From: CBDCME01 sp965218865
GTDB lineage: Bacteria; Pseudomonadota; Alphaproteobacteria; JAAXGF01
Assembly: GCA_965218865.1 (NCBI GenBank)
Contig: CBDCME010000044.1
Coordinates: forward strand, 25,682 to 89,681
Length of the DNA stretch: 64,000 nucleotides
Direction of reading: 5' to 3'
Positions 55,155-64,000 of this stretch are shown one piece after another. The position numbers were made by a program, and so were the translations under genes. Positions within the stretch are counted from its first letter, which is position 1. The number at the start of each line of letters is the position of its first letter. The notes beneath the pieces were generated by a model that had not been told where the DNA came from, made no database searches, and worked only from the letters and a program-made list of their open reading frames with translations.

Positions 55155-56198
55155 ATGCGCGTGGCGACGATTTTGGCCCTGACGGGTTTGATCGTGACCG
55201 GAACCAAAGTTCATGCCGAGGAACCTGGAGCCGGCGGCGGAACATTCGCCTTCGCCGTGGTGGCAGACGCCCCCTACCCCGACGCCGACGCGCCCGCCTT
55301 CGCGAGGCTTATCGAGGCCGTGAACGCGGATGCCGAGATCGCGTTCGTGATCCATGGCGGCGATATCAAGTCGGGCGGATCCAAATGCACGAACGAGCGG
55401 TTGGCGGCACGATTCACGCTCTATCAGCGTTTTCGGAGGGGTTTCGTCTTCACGCCCGGCGACAATGATTGGACCGATTGCCATCGCGAAAGCAACGGAC
55501 GCTACAATCCGCTGGAACGGCTCGCCTTCCTTCGCGGCCTCTTTTATCCGGCCCCGGGATGGACCACCGGCGGCGACCCCTTCGAGGTCCTGAGCCAAGG
55601 CCACGAGGAAGGCCACGAGAGCTTCGTGGAAAACGTTCTATTCGAGCGGAGCGGGGTGATCTTCTCGACCATTCACGTGGTCGGCAGCAACAACGGGCTG
55701 GTGCCCTGGTCCGGGATCGACCCCCACGATTCCTTCGCTGAGCCACGCCCAGACCGGGTCGCGGAGTTTCATCGTCGGGAGGCGGCCTCGATCGCCTGGT
55801 TGAGTAAGACTTTCGAGAAGGCCCGGGGAGCGCCGGGCATCTTCATCGTTATTCATGCCAACCCACGCTTCGAGATGAGCCCCGACCAAGAGGCCAGGGC
55901 GGGCTTCAACGCGTTTCTTCTGGCGCTTTCCGACGAAATCGAGAATTTCGGCGGGCCCGTCGTATTGGCCCACGGCGACTTCCATGTGTTCTTCATCGAC
56001 CGGCCGAAGATCGTGCCGCCGTTCGCCCGCGGCCGGATTCATAACGAAGACGACCTGCACCGCTTCGGGCCCAATTTGATCCGCTTCCAGACCTTCGGCG
56101 AAACGTCCGGGAATTGGGTCAAGGTCACGGTCGATCCGACAACTACCAAGGTCTTTCGCATCGAACCCAAAACCGTGCACGCGACGAGGTTCCGTTGA
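55155..56198 (+). CDS. secreted metallophosphoesterase-like protein
   Basis: 347 residues. ATG 55155 follows AAGGGAGTG. A signal peptide (VATILALTGLIVTGTKVHA) precedes a calcineurin-like fold: FAFAVVADAPYPD, FVIHGGDIKSGG, VFTPGDNDWTDC, HVVGSNNG, IVIHANP and VVLAHGDFHVF match the metal-ligand order D..H / GD / GDN(H) / H / GH(D). Probably a periplasmic phosphatase or nucleotidase; the substrate is unknown. Confidence 0.8.
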   Translation: MRVATILALTGLIVTGTKVHAEEPGAGGGTFAFAVVADAPYPDADAPAFARLIEAVNADAEIAFVIHGGDIKSGGSKCTNERLAARFTLYQRFRRGFVFTPGDNDWTDCHRESNGRYNPLERLAFLRGLFYPAPGWTTGGDPFEVLSQGHEEGHESFVENVLFERSGVIFSTIHVVGSNNGLVPWSGIDPHDSFAEPRPDRVAEFHRREAASIAWLSKTFEKARGAPGIFIVIHANPRFEMSPDQEARAGFNAFLLALSDEIENFGGPVVLAHGDFHVFFIDRPKIVPPFARGRIHNEDDLHRFGPNLIRFQTFGETSGNWVKVTVDPTTTKVFRIEPKTVHATRFR

Positions 56199-56314
56199 TG
56201 CGGATGATCGCGAATGGAAAAGGGCGGGGACGGCTCCCGATTTCCCAACCGGTGCGACGCTTGGCGCGGGTCCCGATTGGGTGTACGGTCGGATTCCAAG
56301 GGGTCGCGCTCGGC

Positions 56315-56734
56315 ATGCGGCAGTTCAGCCATCAGCTATTGGTTCCCACTCGTGGTCAGGGGTTGTACGAGGTCACCTCGCCGATCGACGGCTGGCTTCG
56401 CGAACAGGGCCCGGGCAGCGGTTTGCTGACGGTATTCATCGCCCATACCTCGGCCTCCCTGGTCATCCAGGAAAACGCCGATCCCGACGTGCTCGGTGAT
56501 CTCGCCGCTTTTTTCGCTCGCCTGGTTCCCGAGGACAGCGCGCTCTACCGCCACGTCGCCGAAGGTCCCGACGACATGCCCGCGCACATCCGCGCCGCCC
56601 TGACCCAGAGCCAACTCAGCATCCCGATTCGCGACGGCCGCATGGGCCTGGGAACCTGGCAGGGCGTTTTCGTCTTCGAGCACCGTTCGGGGCCGCACGA
56701 GCGCCGGCTTTCGCTCCACGTGATCGGGGAATGA
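56315..56734 (+). CDS. YjbQ / UPF0047 family protein
   Basis: 139 residues from ATG 56315 (MRQFSHQLLVPTRGQGLYEV). Family blocks: GLLTVFIAHTSASLVIQENA, YRHVAEGPDDMPAHIRAAL and MGLGTWQGVFVFEHRSGPHE, the last with conserved histidine. YjbQ-type proteins are annotated as secondary thiamine-phosphate synthases from complementation data; the physiological role is unsettled. Confidence 0.9.
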   Translation: MRQFSHQLLVPTRGQGLYEVTSPIDGWLREQGPGSGLLTVFIAHTSASLVIQENADPDVLGDLAAFFARLVPEDSALYRHVAEGPDDMPAHIRAALTQSQLSIPIRDGRMGLGTWQGVFVFEHRSGPHERRLSLHVIGE

Positions 56735-56774
56735 GCGTGGCGGGTGCCGCCGCCGGCCCGGCGAGGCGGCCGGT

Positions 56775-57536
56775 GTGACGATGGCCGCGCCGATGATCGT
56801 GTTGCTGACCGATTTCGGGATCGGGGCCCCGTACGTCGGGCAAATGAAGGCCGCCCTCCATCGCGAGGCGCCGGGGGTGCCCGTGATCGATCTATTTCAC
56901 GACCTGCCGGCCTTCGATCCCCGCGCGGCGGCCTTTCTCCTGGCCGCCTATCAGCCGGATTTTCCTCCCGGCAGCGTTTTTCTGTGCGTCGTCGATCCGG
57001 GCGTTGGCGGCGACTCCCGCCTGCCGCTCGCCCTCTGGGCCGACACCCACTGGTACGTCGGTCCCGACAACGGTCTATTCGAAATCGTCGCCCGGCGGGC
57101 CGGGCAACGGCGGCACTGGCGCATCACCTGGCAGCCGCAACGGCTCTCGGCGAGCTTTCACGGCCGCGACATTTTCGCCCCGGTGGCCGCCCGCCTGGCC
57201 AGCGGCGCGCCGCCGCCGGGAGAGGAACAGCCGGAGTGGCCGGCACCAGTCGGGGAATGGCCCGATGATCTCGCCCGCATCATCTATATCGACAATTTCG
57301 GCAACGCCATCACGGGCCTCCGGGCGGGCGGCCTGAAGGCCACCACCCGGCTCGCGATCAAGGACCGGACCCTGCCCCGTGCCCGCACCTTCTCCAACGT
57401 TCCGCGAGGCGAGGCCTTCTGGTACGAAAACGCCAACGGCCTGGCCGAAATCGCCGTCAACCAGGGCCGCGCCGCCGACCTCCTCGGCCTCGCCGTGGGC
57501 CAGGACGTCCGCGATCTCGATACGCCCCGGAAATAG
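56775..57536 (+). CDS. SAM hydroxide adenosyltransferase (DUF62 / chlorinase-fluorinase family)
   Basis: 253 residues, start GTG 56775 (ATG 56781 also possible). The family hydrolyses S-adenosylmethionine to adenosine and methionine. Diagnostic blocks: IVLLTDFGIGAPYVGQMKAA, LCVVDPGVGGDSR, YVGPDNGLFE, SFHGRDIFAPVAARLA and IIYIDNFGNAITG. It lies 40 bp after yjbQ, likely co-transcribed. Confidence 0.9.
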   Translation: MTMAAPMIVLLTDFGIGAPYVGQMKAALHREAPGVPVIDLFHDLPAFDPRAAAFLLAAYQPDFPPGSVFLCVVDPGVGGDSRLPLALWADTHWYVGPDNGLFEIVARRAGQRRHWRITWQPQRLSASFHGRDIFAPVAARLASGAPPPGEEQPEWPAPVGEWPDDLARIIYIDNFGNAITGLRAGGLKATTRLAIKDRTLPRARTFSNVPRGEAFWYENANGLAEIAVNQGRAADLLGLAVGQDVRDLDTPRK

Positions 57537-57761
57537 GACGGGTATCGAAGGCTTTGGTTCCGGGATGGGGCAGCGCGCCGGGCGCGCGGACAAGTCCCCG
57601 TACGGCATGGTTTGATGCCAGGGCAGTGTTCCGCCGCCGTCCGGCCAACCTATACACCTATAACGGGAAAACCAAGGATCATCCGCCCCGCCGCCTAGTG
57701 CATCGACCCAAACGGAGGCGACAGCCGAAGTTTGGAAAGTTGATGCATCAACAAGGGCTTA

Positions 57762-58930
57762 TACCAACCGCCCCAGAGTTTGACTCGCGCAAAGGGTTAC
57801 ACGCCAGGTTTTGTGTGATTCAAGGTTGTTGGCAACAAGGGAGTGTGTTCAATGCCAACGATTCCTTTGCGAAACGACTTTGATGCTGAAAGAGTCCGTG
57901 TTCTTGCGGCACGGAGCGATGATGGGAACCAGGCGCGCCGGCTTTTGTCGATGGCGGCCATCTACGATGGGATGGATCGAGCGTGCGCGGCGGGTATTGG
58001 CGGCATGGATCGGCAGACGTTGCGGGACTGGGTTCACCGGTTCAACGCGGGAGGTCCGGCCGGTCTGATCGACCGCAAGCCGAACGGGGCGTTGCGTCGG
58101 TTGACGCCGTCGCAAATGGCGGCGCTTTCGCGGGCTATCGAGGCCGGTCCCGATCCCGAACGGGATGGGGTCGTGCGCTGGCGCTGCATCGATCTCAAGC
58201 AACTGATCCGAACGCGCTTCGGCGTGGACTATCACGAGCGGAGCGTCGGCAAGCTGCTGGCCGCGCTCGGGTTCTCGCATATTTCCGCGCGCCCGCGCCA
58301 CGTCGGCCAGGATGCGCGGGCACAGGAGGAATTTAAAAAAAAGTTTTCCCGAACACTTGGCGAAAATCGTAGCGGCACAGCCACCGGACACGCCCATCGA
58401 GGTTTGGTTTCAAGATGAAATGCGCGTCGGCCAGAAGAACAGCCTGGTGCGCCAGTGGGCCCCAAAGGGATCGCGCCCGCGCCAGGTCAAGGACCTACGG
58501 ACCTCTTCGGCGTATCTCTTCGGCGCCATCTGCCCCGAGCGCGGTGAGGGCGCGGCGCTGGTCATGCCGCGCGCCAATACTGAAGCCATGGACCTGCATC
58601 TCGAGGAAATCAGCCGGGCCGTTGCCCCAAACGCCCATGCCGTCGTGCTGCTCGACCAAGCCGCATGGCACACCACTGCCAAACTCGGCATCCCGGAGAA
58701 CATCTCCCTCGTGCCTTTGCCACCCAAGTCCCCGGAGCTCAATCCCGCCGAAAATGTCTGGCAATACCTCCGCCAGAACTGGCTCTCCAATCGTGTCTTC
58801 GACTCCTATGAAGCCATCGTCGAGGCCTCTTGCCAAGCCTGGAACAACCTGACCGACCAACCTTGGAAGATCATGTCCATCGGCCTCAGAGCGTGGGCTC
58901 GCACAAGTCAATGTTAAGGGCGGTTGGCAT
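57762..58930 (+). mobile_element. IS630-family insertion sequence, copy 3 (1,169 bp)
   Basis: TA duplication at 57760-57761 and 58931-58932. The right terminal repeat has one change (GGTTGGCAT for GGTTGGTAT). Confidence 0.93.
57852..58917 (+). CDS. IS630 transposase, two frames joined at an A8 run
   Basis: DNA-binding frame 57852-58418 and DDE frame 58312-58917, the same arrangement as copies 1 and 2. Near-identical sequence, with the final residues reading WARTSQC instead of WDRTSQC or WDRTRQC. Confidence 0.87.
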
Positions 58931-59205
58931 TAGTGCACGGGGGCGTGAACGAAGTGAATGCGCCGGTGCACTAGGGTAAATCGAGGCACCGTGTCGACCA
59001 GGCACCGTGTCGATGTTTGGCAAGTGTTGGCGGAGCGGCACGCGAACAGTTGCCTAACCTCCCCCTATGATTGCAAAATCAATCGGACAGGGAATTACAA
59101 GAAAGTTCAAATTTCACCAGCGCTCAGACACGATGTCCGGCGACAAGCCCGGATTCAACCGAGAATACCCATTGTATACCGTGCATATCGCCTGTTTTCT
59201 CCAAC

Positions 59206-61285
59206 CAGGAACAATTTTTAGTCGCGGTTGAGGGTTCGGGATGAGTGGGATCGTGCTCGGTGCACGGGGTTCGGGGAGCCCCGAGCTTGCCTCGACGACG
59301 TCATGGGGACTGCTCGAAGCCACCGGACGGCGTTTTCGGATTCGACAGGCACACCGGTCCGCCCGCGCCGCTCGGCGGCACGTCCCGGTCCGGGGGAGAG
59401 GCGTGCTGTCTCAGGCGATGGGCGCGGTCATGATCGCGTCGAGGGCCTCCTGCGCCCGGGCGGCATAGTGCCGGTTGGCCTCGGGCAGATAACGGAAGCG
59501 TCCGTCGCAGCGCACGATGGCGATGGCCGCGTTGGTCAAGCAGGCGAGATTTCTGGGCAGGTGACGCACGTAGGCCCGGCATCGGTCTTCGTCGTAGGTG
59601 AAGTCGCGCACGTAGTGCAGGCGGTTCTCGATATGCCAGTGGTTGCGCACCAGTTCGAGCAACTCCTCGGGTCCGGCGCGCTCTGCGCCGAGCGAGGTGA
59701 GGCTCCAGGTCACCTCGATGCTGCGCTTGCCGGTCTTGAGGATCTCGCGTTCGCGCTCGATGCGCATGGCCTGGCGTCGCCCGTGGAGGTTGGCGTAGCC
59801 GTCCCACTCGGCAGCGGAGAGGTCGACGACGGCGCAGCGTCGGCGCTCGATGCGGCCATGGCCCTTGTCGACGGTTTCGTGCCAGAGCGCATCGCTGAAG
59901 TCGATCGCCTTGAGGTCTTCGAAGATCATCTCCTGGTTGTCCTTGACCGCGCTCATCACGTAGTCGGCGCGACGCCCGAGCAGGCAGCGCGCGGTCTCGT
60001 GCTGAGCGTGCATCGCGTCCATGGTGACGATCCGGCCTGTGAGGTCGAGGCCGCTGGAGAGTTCGCGCACGGCCGGGATTTCGTTGCTCTTGCGGTCGAC
60101 CTCGACCTGCCCGAGGACCACGCCGGTGTCGTGCTCGACCGCCGCCACCATCATCCTGCGCCCGTCTTCGGTCTGCTTCGAGGCGCCGCGCAGATCCTTT
60201 CCGTCCATGGCGACCGGCGCGTGCGCGCTGCCATGCTGGCCGGTCCACTGGCTAATCGCGTTGTCCAGGGTCTCTGGCGGCAGGGCGGTGAGGGTCTTGT
60301 GGAAGGTGGTGATCGCGGGCGGGGTGTAGCGCTGTTTGGAAGGGCTCCAGAACGCACCCACCGCCTCGAGCTGCTCCTGGGAGAGCAGGGCGGCGAACTG
60401 GGCGAACGCGTTCACCCCCCGGTATCCGGCAAGCCGGGCGGCGACGGCGATCACCAGAATGGTGTTGAGCGCATAGCGCTTGCCCCGGGCATGGCGGTAC
60501 TCGGGCACCTCACCCAGACACTCGAACAGGCTGCGCAGCCGGGGCGCGGCCATCGGCTCGGTGTGCTGCTCGGCGTTCCAGTGTGCCGGCATCCCGGTAC
60601 GGCTCAGCGCCTCGGGGGCGCCGTCTGTCAGTCCGAACACGAAGACCTCCTTGGGCTGACCGTGGTGGCGCCAGCGCGCTGCCCCTCCGGGCTCACGGGC
60701 AAAGCCCCGCGTCAGCCCCAGAGAGCGCCAGTTCGACGCGCGGTAGCAGGTGCCGGCAAATCGCGAGACGTCCACGAACGTCTCCGCCAGAAGAGCCGGA
60801 TATCCGTGCACCGCCTGGATGTCCTCAGACAGCCGCCGCAGGCTCAGCCCCAGCACACGGGAGGCCAGGTTCGGCACTCGGCCAGGCGTCAGAATGACGA
60901 AGCGCGAGTTGTTGGCGATCAGATGCAGACGCCGGAACTGCTGCTCGGCCGACCACCCGATCCAGCGATCACGCGCGCCCAGCTTGAACGCGCCGGGCTG
61001 CCAGCCGATCAGTGCGAGCCAGGTCTCGCCATGCACCGCGACATGGCGCAGGCCCTTGCCGATGACGCCGTGGAACGCCAGGTAGTGGTGCTGCTCCACC
61101 AACCGGTCCCAGCGCCGGTGCTCCTGCGCGCCCCAGGTCGGACGCACCGTGACCGCGCGCAAATCAATGGACGAATCCGAGACCGGCAGCGTCGCCATGA
61201 CCGGCACACTGCCACACCGAGAATGAAATGGCCAGCGCCGCGATCACCTCACCCTGATCACTGGGCGGACAAAAAACTAGCCCTG
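59206..61285 (-). mobile_element. ISAs1-type element, copy D (2,080 bp)
   Basis: 10-bp target duplication TTTCTCCAAC (59196-59205, 61286-61295). Intact. Confidence 0.93.
59411..61207 (-). CDS. ISAs1-family transposase with DruA domain, copy D
   Basis: 598 residues, intact. Appears identical in protein sequence to copy A (Glu in RSIEVTW). Confidence 0.9.
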   Translation of the reverse strand: MPVMATLPVSDSSIDLRAVTVRPTWGAQEHRRWDRLVEQHHYLAFHGVIGKGLRHVAVHGETWLALIGWQPGAFKLGARDRWIGWSAEQQFRRLHLIANNSRFVILTPGRVPNLASRVLGLSLRRLSEDIQAVHGYPALLAETFVDVSRFAGTCYRASNWRSLGLTRGFAREPGGAARWRHHGQPKEVFVFGLTDGAPEALSRTGMPAHWNAEQHTEPMAAPRLRSLFECLGEVPEYRHARGKRYALNTILVIAVAARLAGYRGVNAFAQFAALLSQEQLEAVGAFWSPSKQRYTPPAITTFHKTLTALPPETLDNAISQWTGQHGSAHAPVAMDGKDLRGASKQTEDGRRMMVAAVEHDTGVVLGQVEVDRKSNEIPAVRELSSGLDLTGRIVTMDAMHAQHETARCLLGRRADYVMSAVKDNQEMIFEDLKAIDFSDALWHETVDKGHGRIERRRCAVVDLSAAEWDGYANLHGRRQAMRIEREREILKTGKRSIEVTWSLTSLGAERAGPEELLELVRNHWHIENRLHYVRDFTYDEDRCRAYVRHLPRNLACLTNAAIAIVRCDGRFRYLPEANRHYAARAQEALDAIMTAPIA

Positions 61286-61482
61286 TTTCTCCAACGCATT
61301 AGCTTGTCAACGCCGTTTCAACAGCTTAGAATTCTGGGAATTATATACGAAACTACCCATCGGACCTTAAAAACCTATCCAGATCCAAAAATAAGGATCT
61401 CAGAAATCTCGCTGGATCTAAAAATAATCGTTGCTTTGCCAGGCTTTTTGGGGTAGCGTGCTTCCGAAAAGGAGATGTCACT

Positions 61483-62440
61483 ATGACTTACAAAGCCCCT
61501 GGAAAATCCCACCGCGAAGGCATCACGATAGCCCGTCTTTTGAAGATGTTCCCGGACAATGAAACCGCCGAAAAATGGTTCATTCAAACCCGTTGGCCGA
61601 AGGGCCCTGAGTGCGTGTTTTGCGGTTCACACAACGTACAGGAACGCAAGAACCGGAAACCCATGCCCTACCGTTGCCGTGAATGCCGCAAGTATTTTTC
61701 GGTGAAATCGAAATCGATCATGGAGGGGTCAAAGCTCGGTTTACAGGTTTGGGTTATCGCGATCTATCTGTTTTCCACTGGAATCAAAGGCCACGTCGAG
61801 CATGAAGTTCCACCGGGATCTCGGAATCACGCAGAAATCGGCTTGGCACTTGGCCCACCGTATCCGGGAGACGTGGGGCAAAAGGACCAGAAAGCGCTAT
61901 TCCGGCCCGGTCGAGGTTGACGAGACTTATATCGGCGGAAAAAGTAAGAACATGCACGCGGTTAAACGCAAACAGTTTCAGCGTTGGAGTAAGCACGGCA
62001 AGTCGATCGTTGTTGGATCCAAGGACCGCGAAACGAATCAGGTCGAATCCAAGATAATTCCGAACGTCGAGCGGCCAACGCTTCATGCTTTCGTGAAAGA
62101 TAACGTCGAGCCGGGTGCCACGGTCTACACGGATGAAGCGAGAGCCTACGGCGGGATGCCTTTCAAACACGAAAGCGTGAATCACGGCGCTGGGGAATAC
62201 GTGAAGAAACAAGCCCACACAAACGGAATCGAAAGCTTTTGGGCGCTATTAAAGCGCGGCTATCACGGAACGTATCATCACATGAGCGAAAAGGAACTTG
62301 GCGCGGGTCCTATCAACGAATTTTCAGGCACATCTACAACGGGGGGTCGTGAATCCGATACCTTAGATCAAATCCGGTCGCCATGATTCACAGAGATGGT
62401 CGGGAAAAAGACTCAAGTATCGCAAATATAATCGTCTGCC
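61483..62440 (+). pseudogene. IS1595-family transposase, frameshifted
   Basis: The first frame (61483-61920) has the zinc ribbon CVFCGSHNVQ ... CRECRKYFS and LQVWVIAIYLFSTGIKG. A frameshift near 61790 is followed by MKFHRDLGITQKSAWHLAHR, VEVDETYIGGKSKNMH, ATVYTDEARAYGGM and NGIESFWALLKRGYHGTYHH. A second shift near 62300 moves the ending (NEFSG, then WSGKRLKYRKYNR) into other frames. A different subgroup from the element in apt. Terminal repeats not defined. Confidence 0.85.
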
Positions 62441-64000
62441 CACGTGCGGCACCTGTTCCACGACTGTTGACGCTGTTCCAACAAACGAAAGTATGTTTCA
62501 GAAAGCAAACGAGAGAGACACCTGATTCATGCGAATACTCGGGTTTCATCTCAAGCTCTCGTGCGCGAAATAGGCGAAACGCTGCCAGGATTGGAAATCA
62601 CGGTGGGCAAGATCACCACAGGCACTACGGTCCGTGCGGGCTATCGAATTTGGCACCGAGAGCGGCGACCTTGTTATCGGCGATCAGGCAGCACCGAGTA
62701 ACCCGCTAAGATCACCAACGCGGCTAGTTTCGCCGGTCCCGACAAATTCGAATTTGATCCATCCCGTTAAATCCGTTCCCGACACAACGCCGAGGCGCAG
62801 CAGATTGGCGACTCGTATGGAGCAATGTGCTGGCAGTTCGCCCGTTGAGTCGGGCCACCTGCTGAATACAATAGCCCGATGAACGGTTCGAGAAGTACCG
62901 ACTCCCCGAATCCGAGTGAATAAGTAAGATTTCATACGTCTGTATGTCACTTGCGCGGCCCGGCATCCAAGCTGGTTCGCCATCCGATGCCCGCAAGATC
63001 ATTAGACAGTGAGCAACGGGGCTCGATACTTGTCTACGAGCGTTTGAGGCAACGCGTTAACAGCTTATTCGAGGTGTCTGCGACAAATAGAGTCCTTACG
63101 TGTCCTTCAGAACAGACTTAAATCGAACACCGAACAGCGCGCGGCAATAACTGATGTAGTTAAGTCTGTAGATTCAGCGATCCATGGCTGAAAATGGTAG
63201 AACACTATACCGATTTGTGGCTACAATCTATGGACGTAGCCGACGAAGCTTCTGTCGCGGCGAGCGCTTGATCTGGCTCGACTGGTAACGGTGACGGATG
63301 GCGAGACGGCTTAACGTGGTCCTTCGTAATCTGGCGACCGCGATACCGAATCGGAACGCTTATCACGTTGTTCGGGACGGTCATTTCCACCCTATGCGCA
63401 TGCCGGCGAAATAACGAATTGGCGGTGGACCCCTATCTGTACAGAAATGACCAGAACGACTCTTCGTGGACCCAGTAACGGCTTGCGGTGAACGAGATCG
63501 AAGCACGTGATCCCGATTCCCTATGACGGTGACGTACAAATAAAGAATTCGCGGGTGCTGATACAGTTCACGTTAAAAACAATGTTTTTAAATCCTTGGT
63601 ATTCACCGGCGAGCCGTCCGATCCGAAAGCACTTGACCATCAAGATAGGGTATTAATCCGCTCGGCGTGCGGTGGGCAAACTATGTCGTGGACAAAAAGA
63701 TGCGTGAGAACCGGCCAAGCGGACGACCCTATCGAAGCCGGTGGTCGAAGCTGATCTCGCTGACCACATCCGGATCAACCTCGCTCGTGGCGCATTCAAG
63801 ACGTCGGATTCGACCCCCTACGGAATGGGACGCCGCGAGAGACTGGCAAGACGCCGTGATTCGCCGGGGCGCAGGTACTGTGGGATACGTGATTCCGGGA
63901 ATTCGACATACATTGAGCTTGGCCGCAACGCGGCGAAGTTAGGTAAATTGGGGGAGAGTTGAAAATGGACACTTGCCGCTGGCGTGGCCGTCATCCGTGG
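62441..64000. other. no gene recognised in the last 1.56 kb
   Basis: All frames are broken up and no family motif is visible. Base composition is less GC-rich than the flanks. No tRNA, rRNA or CRISPR pattern was seen. It may be eroded sequence beyond the last mobile element. Confidence 0.5.

Larger units (their letters stand above)
57695..58974 (+). repeat. 109-bp CTAGTGCA-ended miniature element, copy 4, split by IS630 copy 3
   Basis: Left part 57695-57761, right part 58931-58974. Excising the IS and one TA rejoins the 109-bp element, so the IS630 insertion is younger than this repeat copy. Confidence 0.88.

Noticed and set aside
54512..55207. A 231-codon minus-strand frame upstream of the metallophosphoesterase
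   Set aside because: It runs through hairpin repeat R5 and shows no protein family features.

Overview
The window looks like chromosomal DNA of an alphaproteobacterium, probably related to Rhodospirillales. The evidence is high GC, an alphaproteobacterial Rieske/cytochrome b/cytochrome c1 operon next to trmL-hemF, a methionine-salvage cluster (mtnP, apt, mtnA), a TPP-riboswitch-controlled thiC, HtrA, BolA and a SPOR lipoprotein. It is unusually rich in insertion sequences and broken genes, a state seen in genomes undergoing IS expansion, such as host-restricted lineages or recent bottlenecks. Some single-base frameshifts could also be sequencing errors.

Layout. 0-13.7 kb: a CDP-alcohol phosphotransferase end, a broken IS30, a fatty acid desaturase, several decayed genes, an IS5 element abutting an IS630 element, a signal-peptide/winged-helix/NDUFA9-like fusion, and an ECF sigma / small membrane protein / LTxxQ sensor cassette resembling CnrH-CnrY-CnrX. 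13.9-17.5 kb: a complete 3,605-bp IS1595-family transposon with perfect 25-bp inverted repeats and an 8-bp T-tract target duplication. It carries a DNA methyltransferase-HNH fusion and a tightly overlapped operon (transposase, unknown 231-aa protein, PIN-domain protein, 53-aa protein), and it sits inside an IS110 transposase gene. 19-22.5 kb: a second IS630 copy, then thiC with its riboswitch. 22.5-40 kb: three of the four ISAs1-type elements, whose 598-aa transposase carries an N-terminal DruA/DUF4338 domain. Between them lie a PilZ protein, two atypical response regulators, a truncated hydantoinase/oxoprolinase, hemF and trmL. 40-50 kb: petABC, mtnP, apt (split by an IS1595 element), mtnA, htrA, bolA and a SPOR lipoprotein. 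50-57.5 kb: a methyltransferase, a frameshifted purine permease, a pentapeptide-repeat/TIR protein, a metallophosphoesterase, YjbQ and a SAM hydrolase-like protein. 57.7-62.4 kb: a third IS630, the fourth ISAs1-type element and a decayed IS1595. 62.4-64 kb: no recognisable gene.

Two non-autonomous repeat families recur: a 109-bp element with CTAGTGCA ends (four copies, one inserted in frame in a gene, one split by IS630) and a ~135-bp long-hairpin repeat (five copies, one abutting the truncated end of the oxoprolinase gene). The housekeeping modules concern respiration (petABC), haem synthesis (hemF), thiamine synthesis (thiC) and methionine/adenine recovery (mtnP-apt-mtnA). The most unusual content is the passenger-carrying IS1595 transposon and the DruA-domain transposases.
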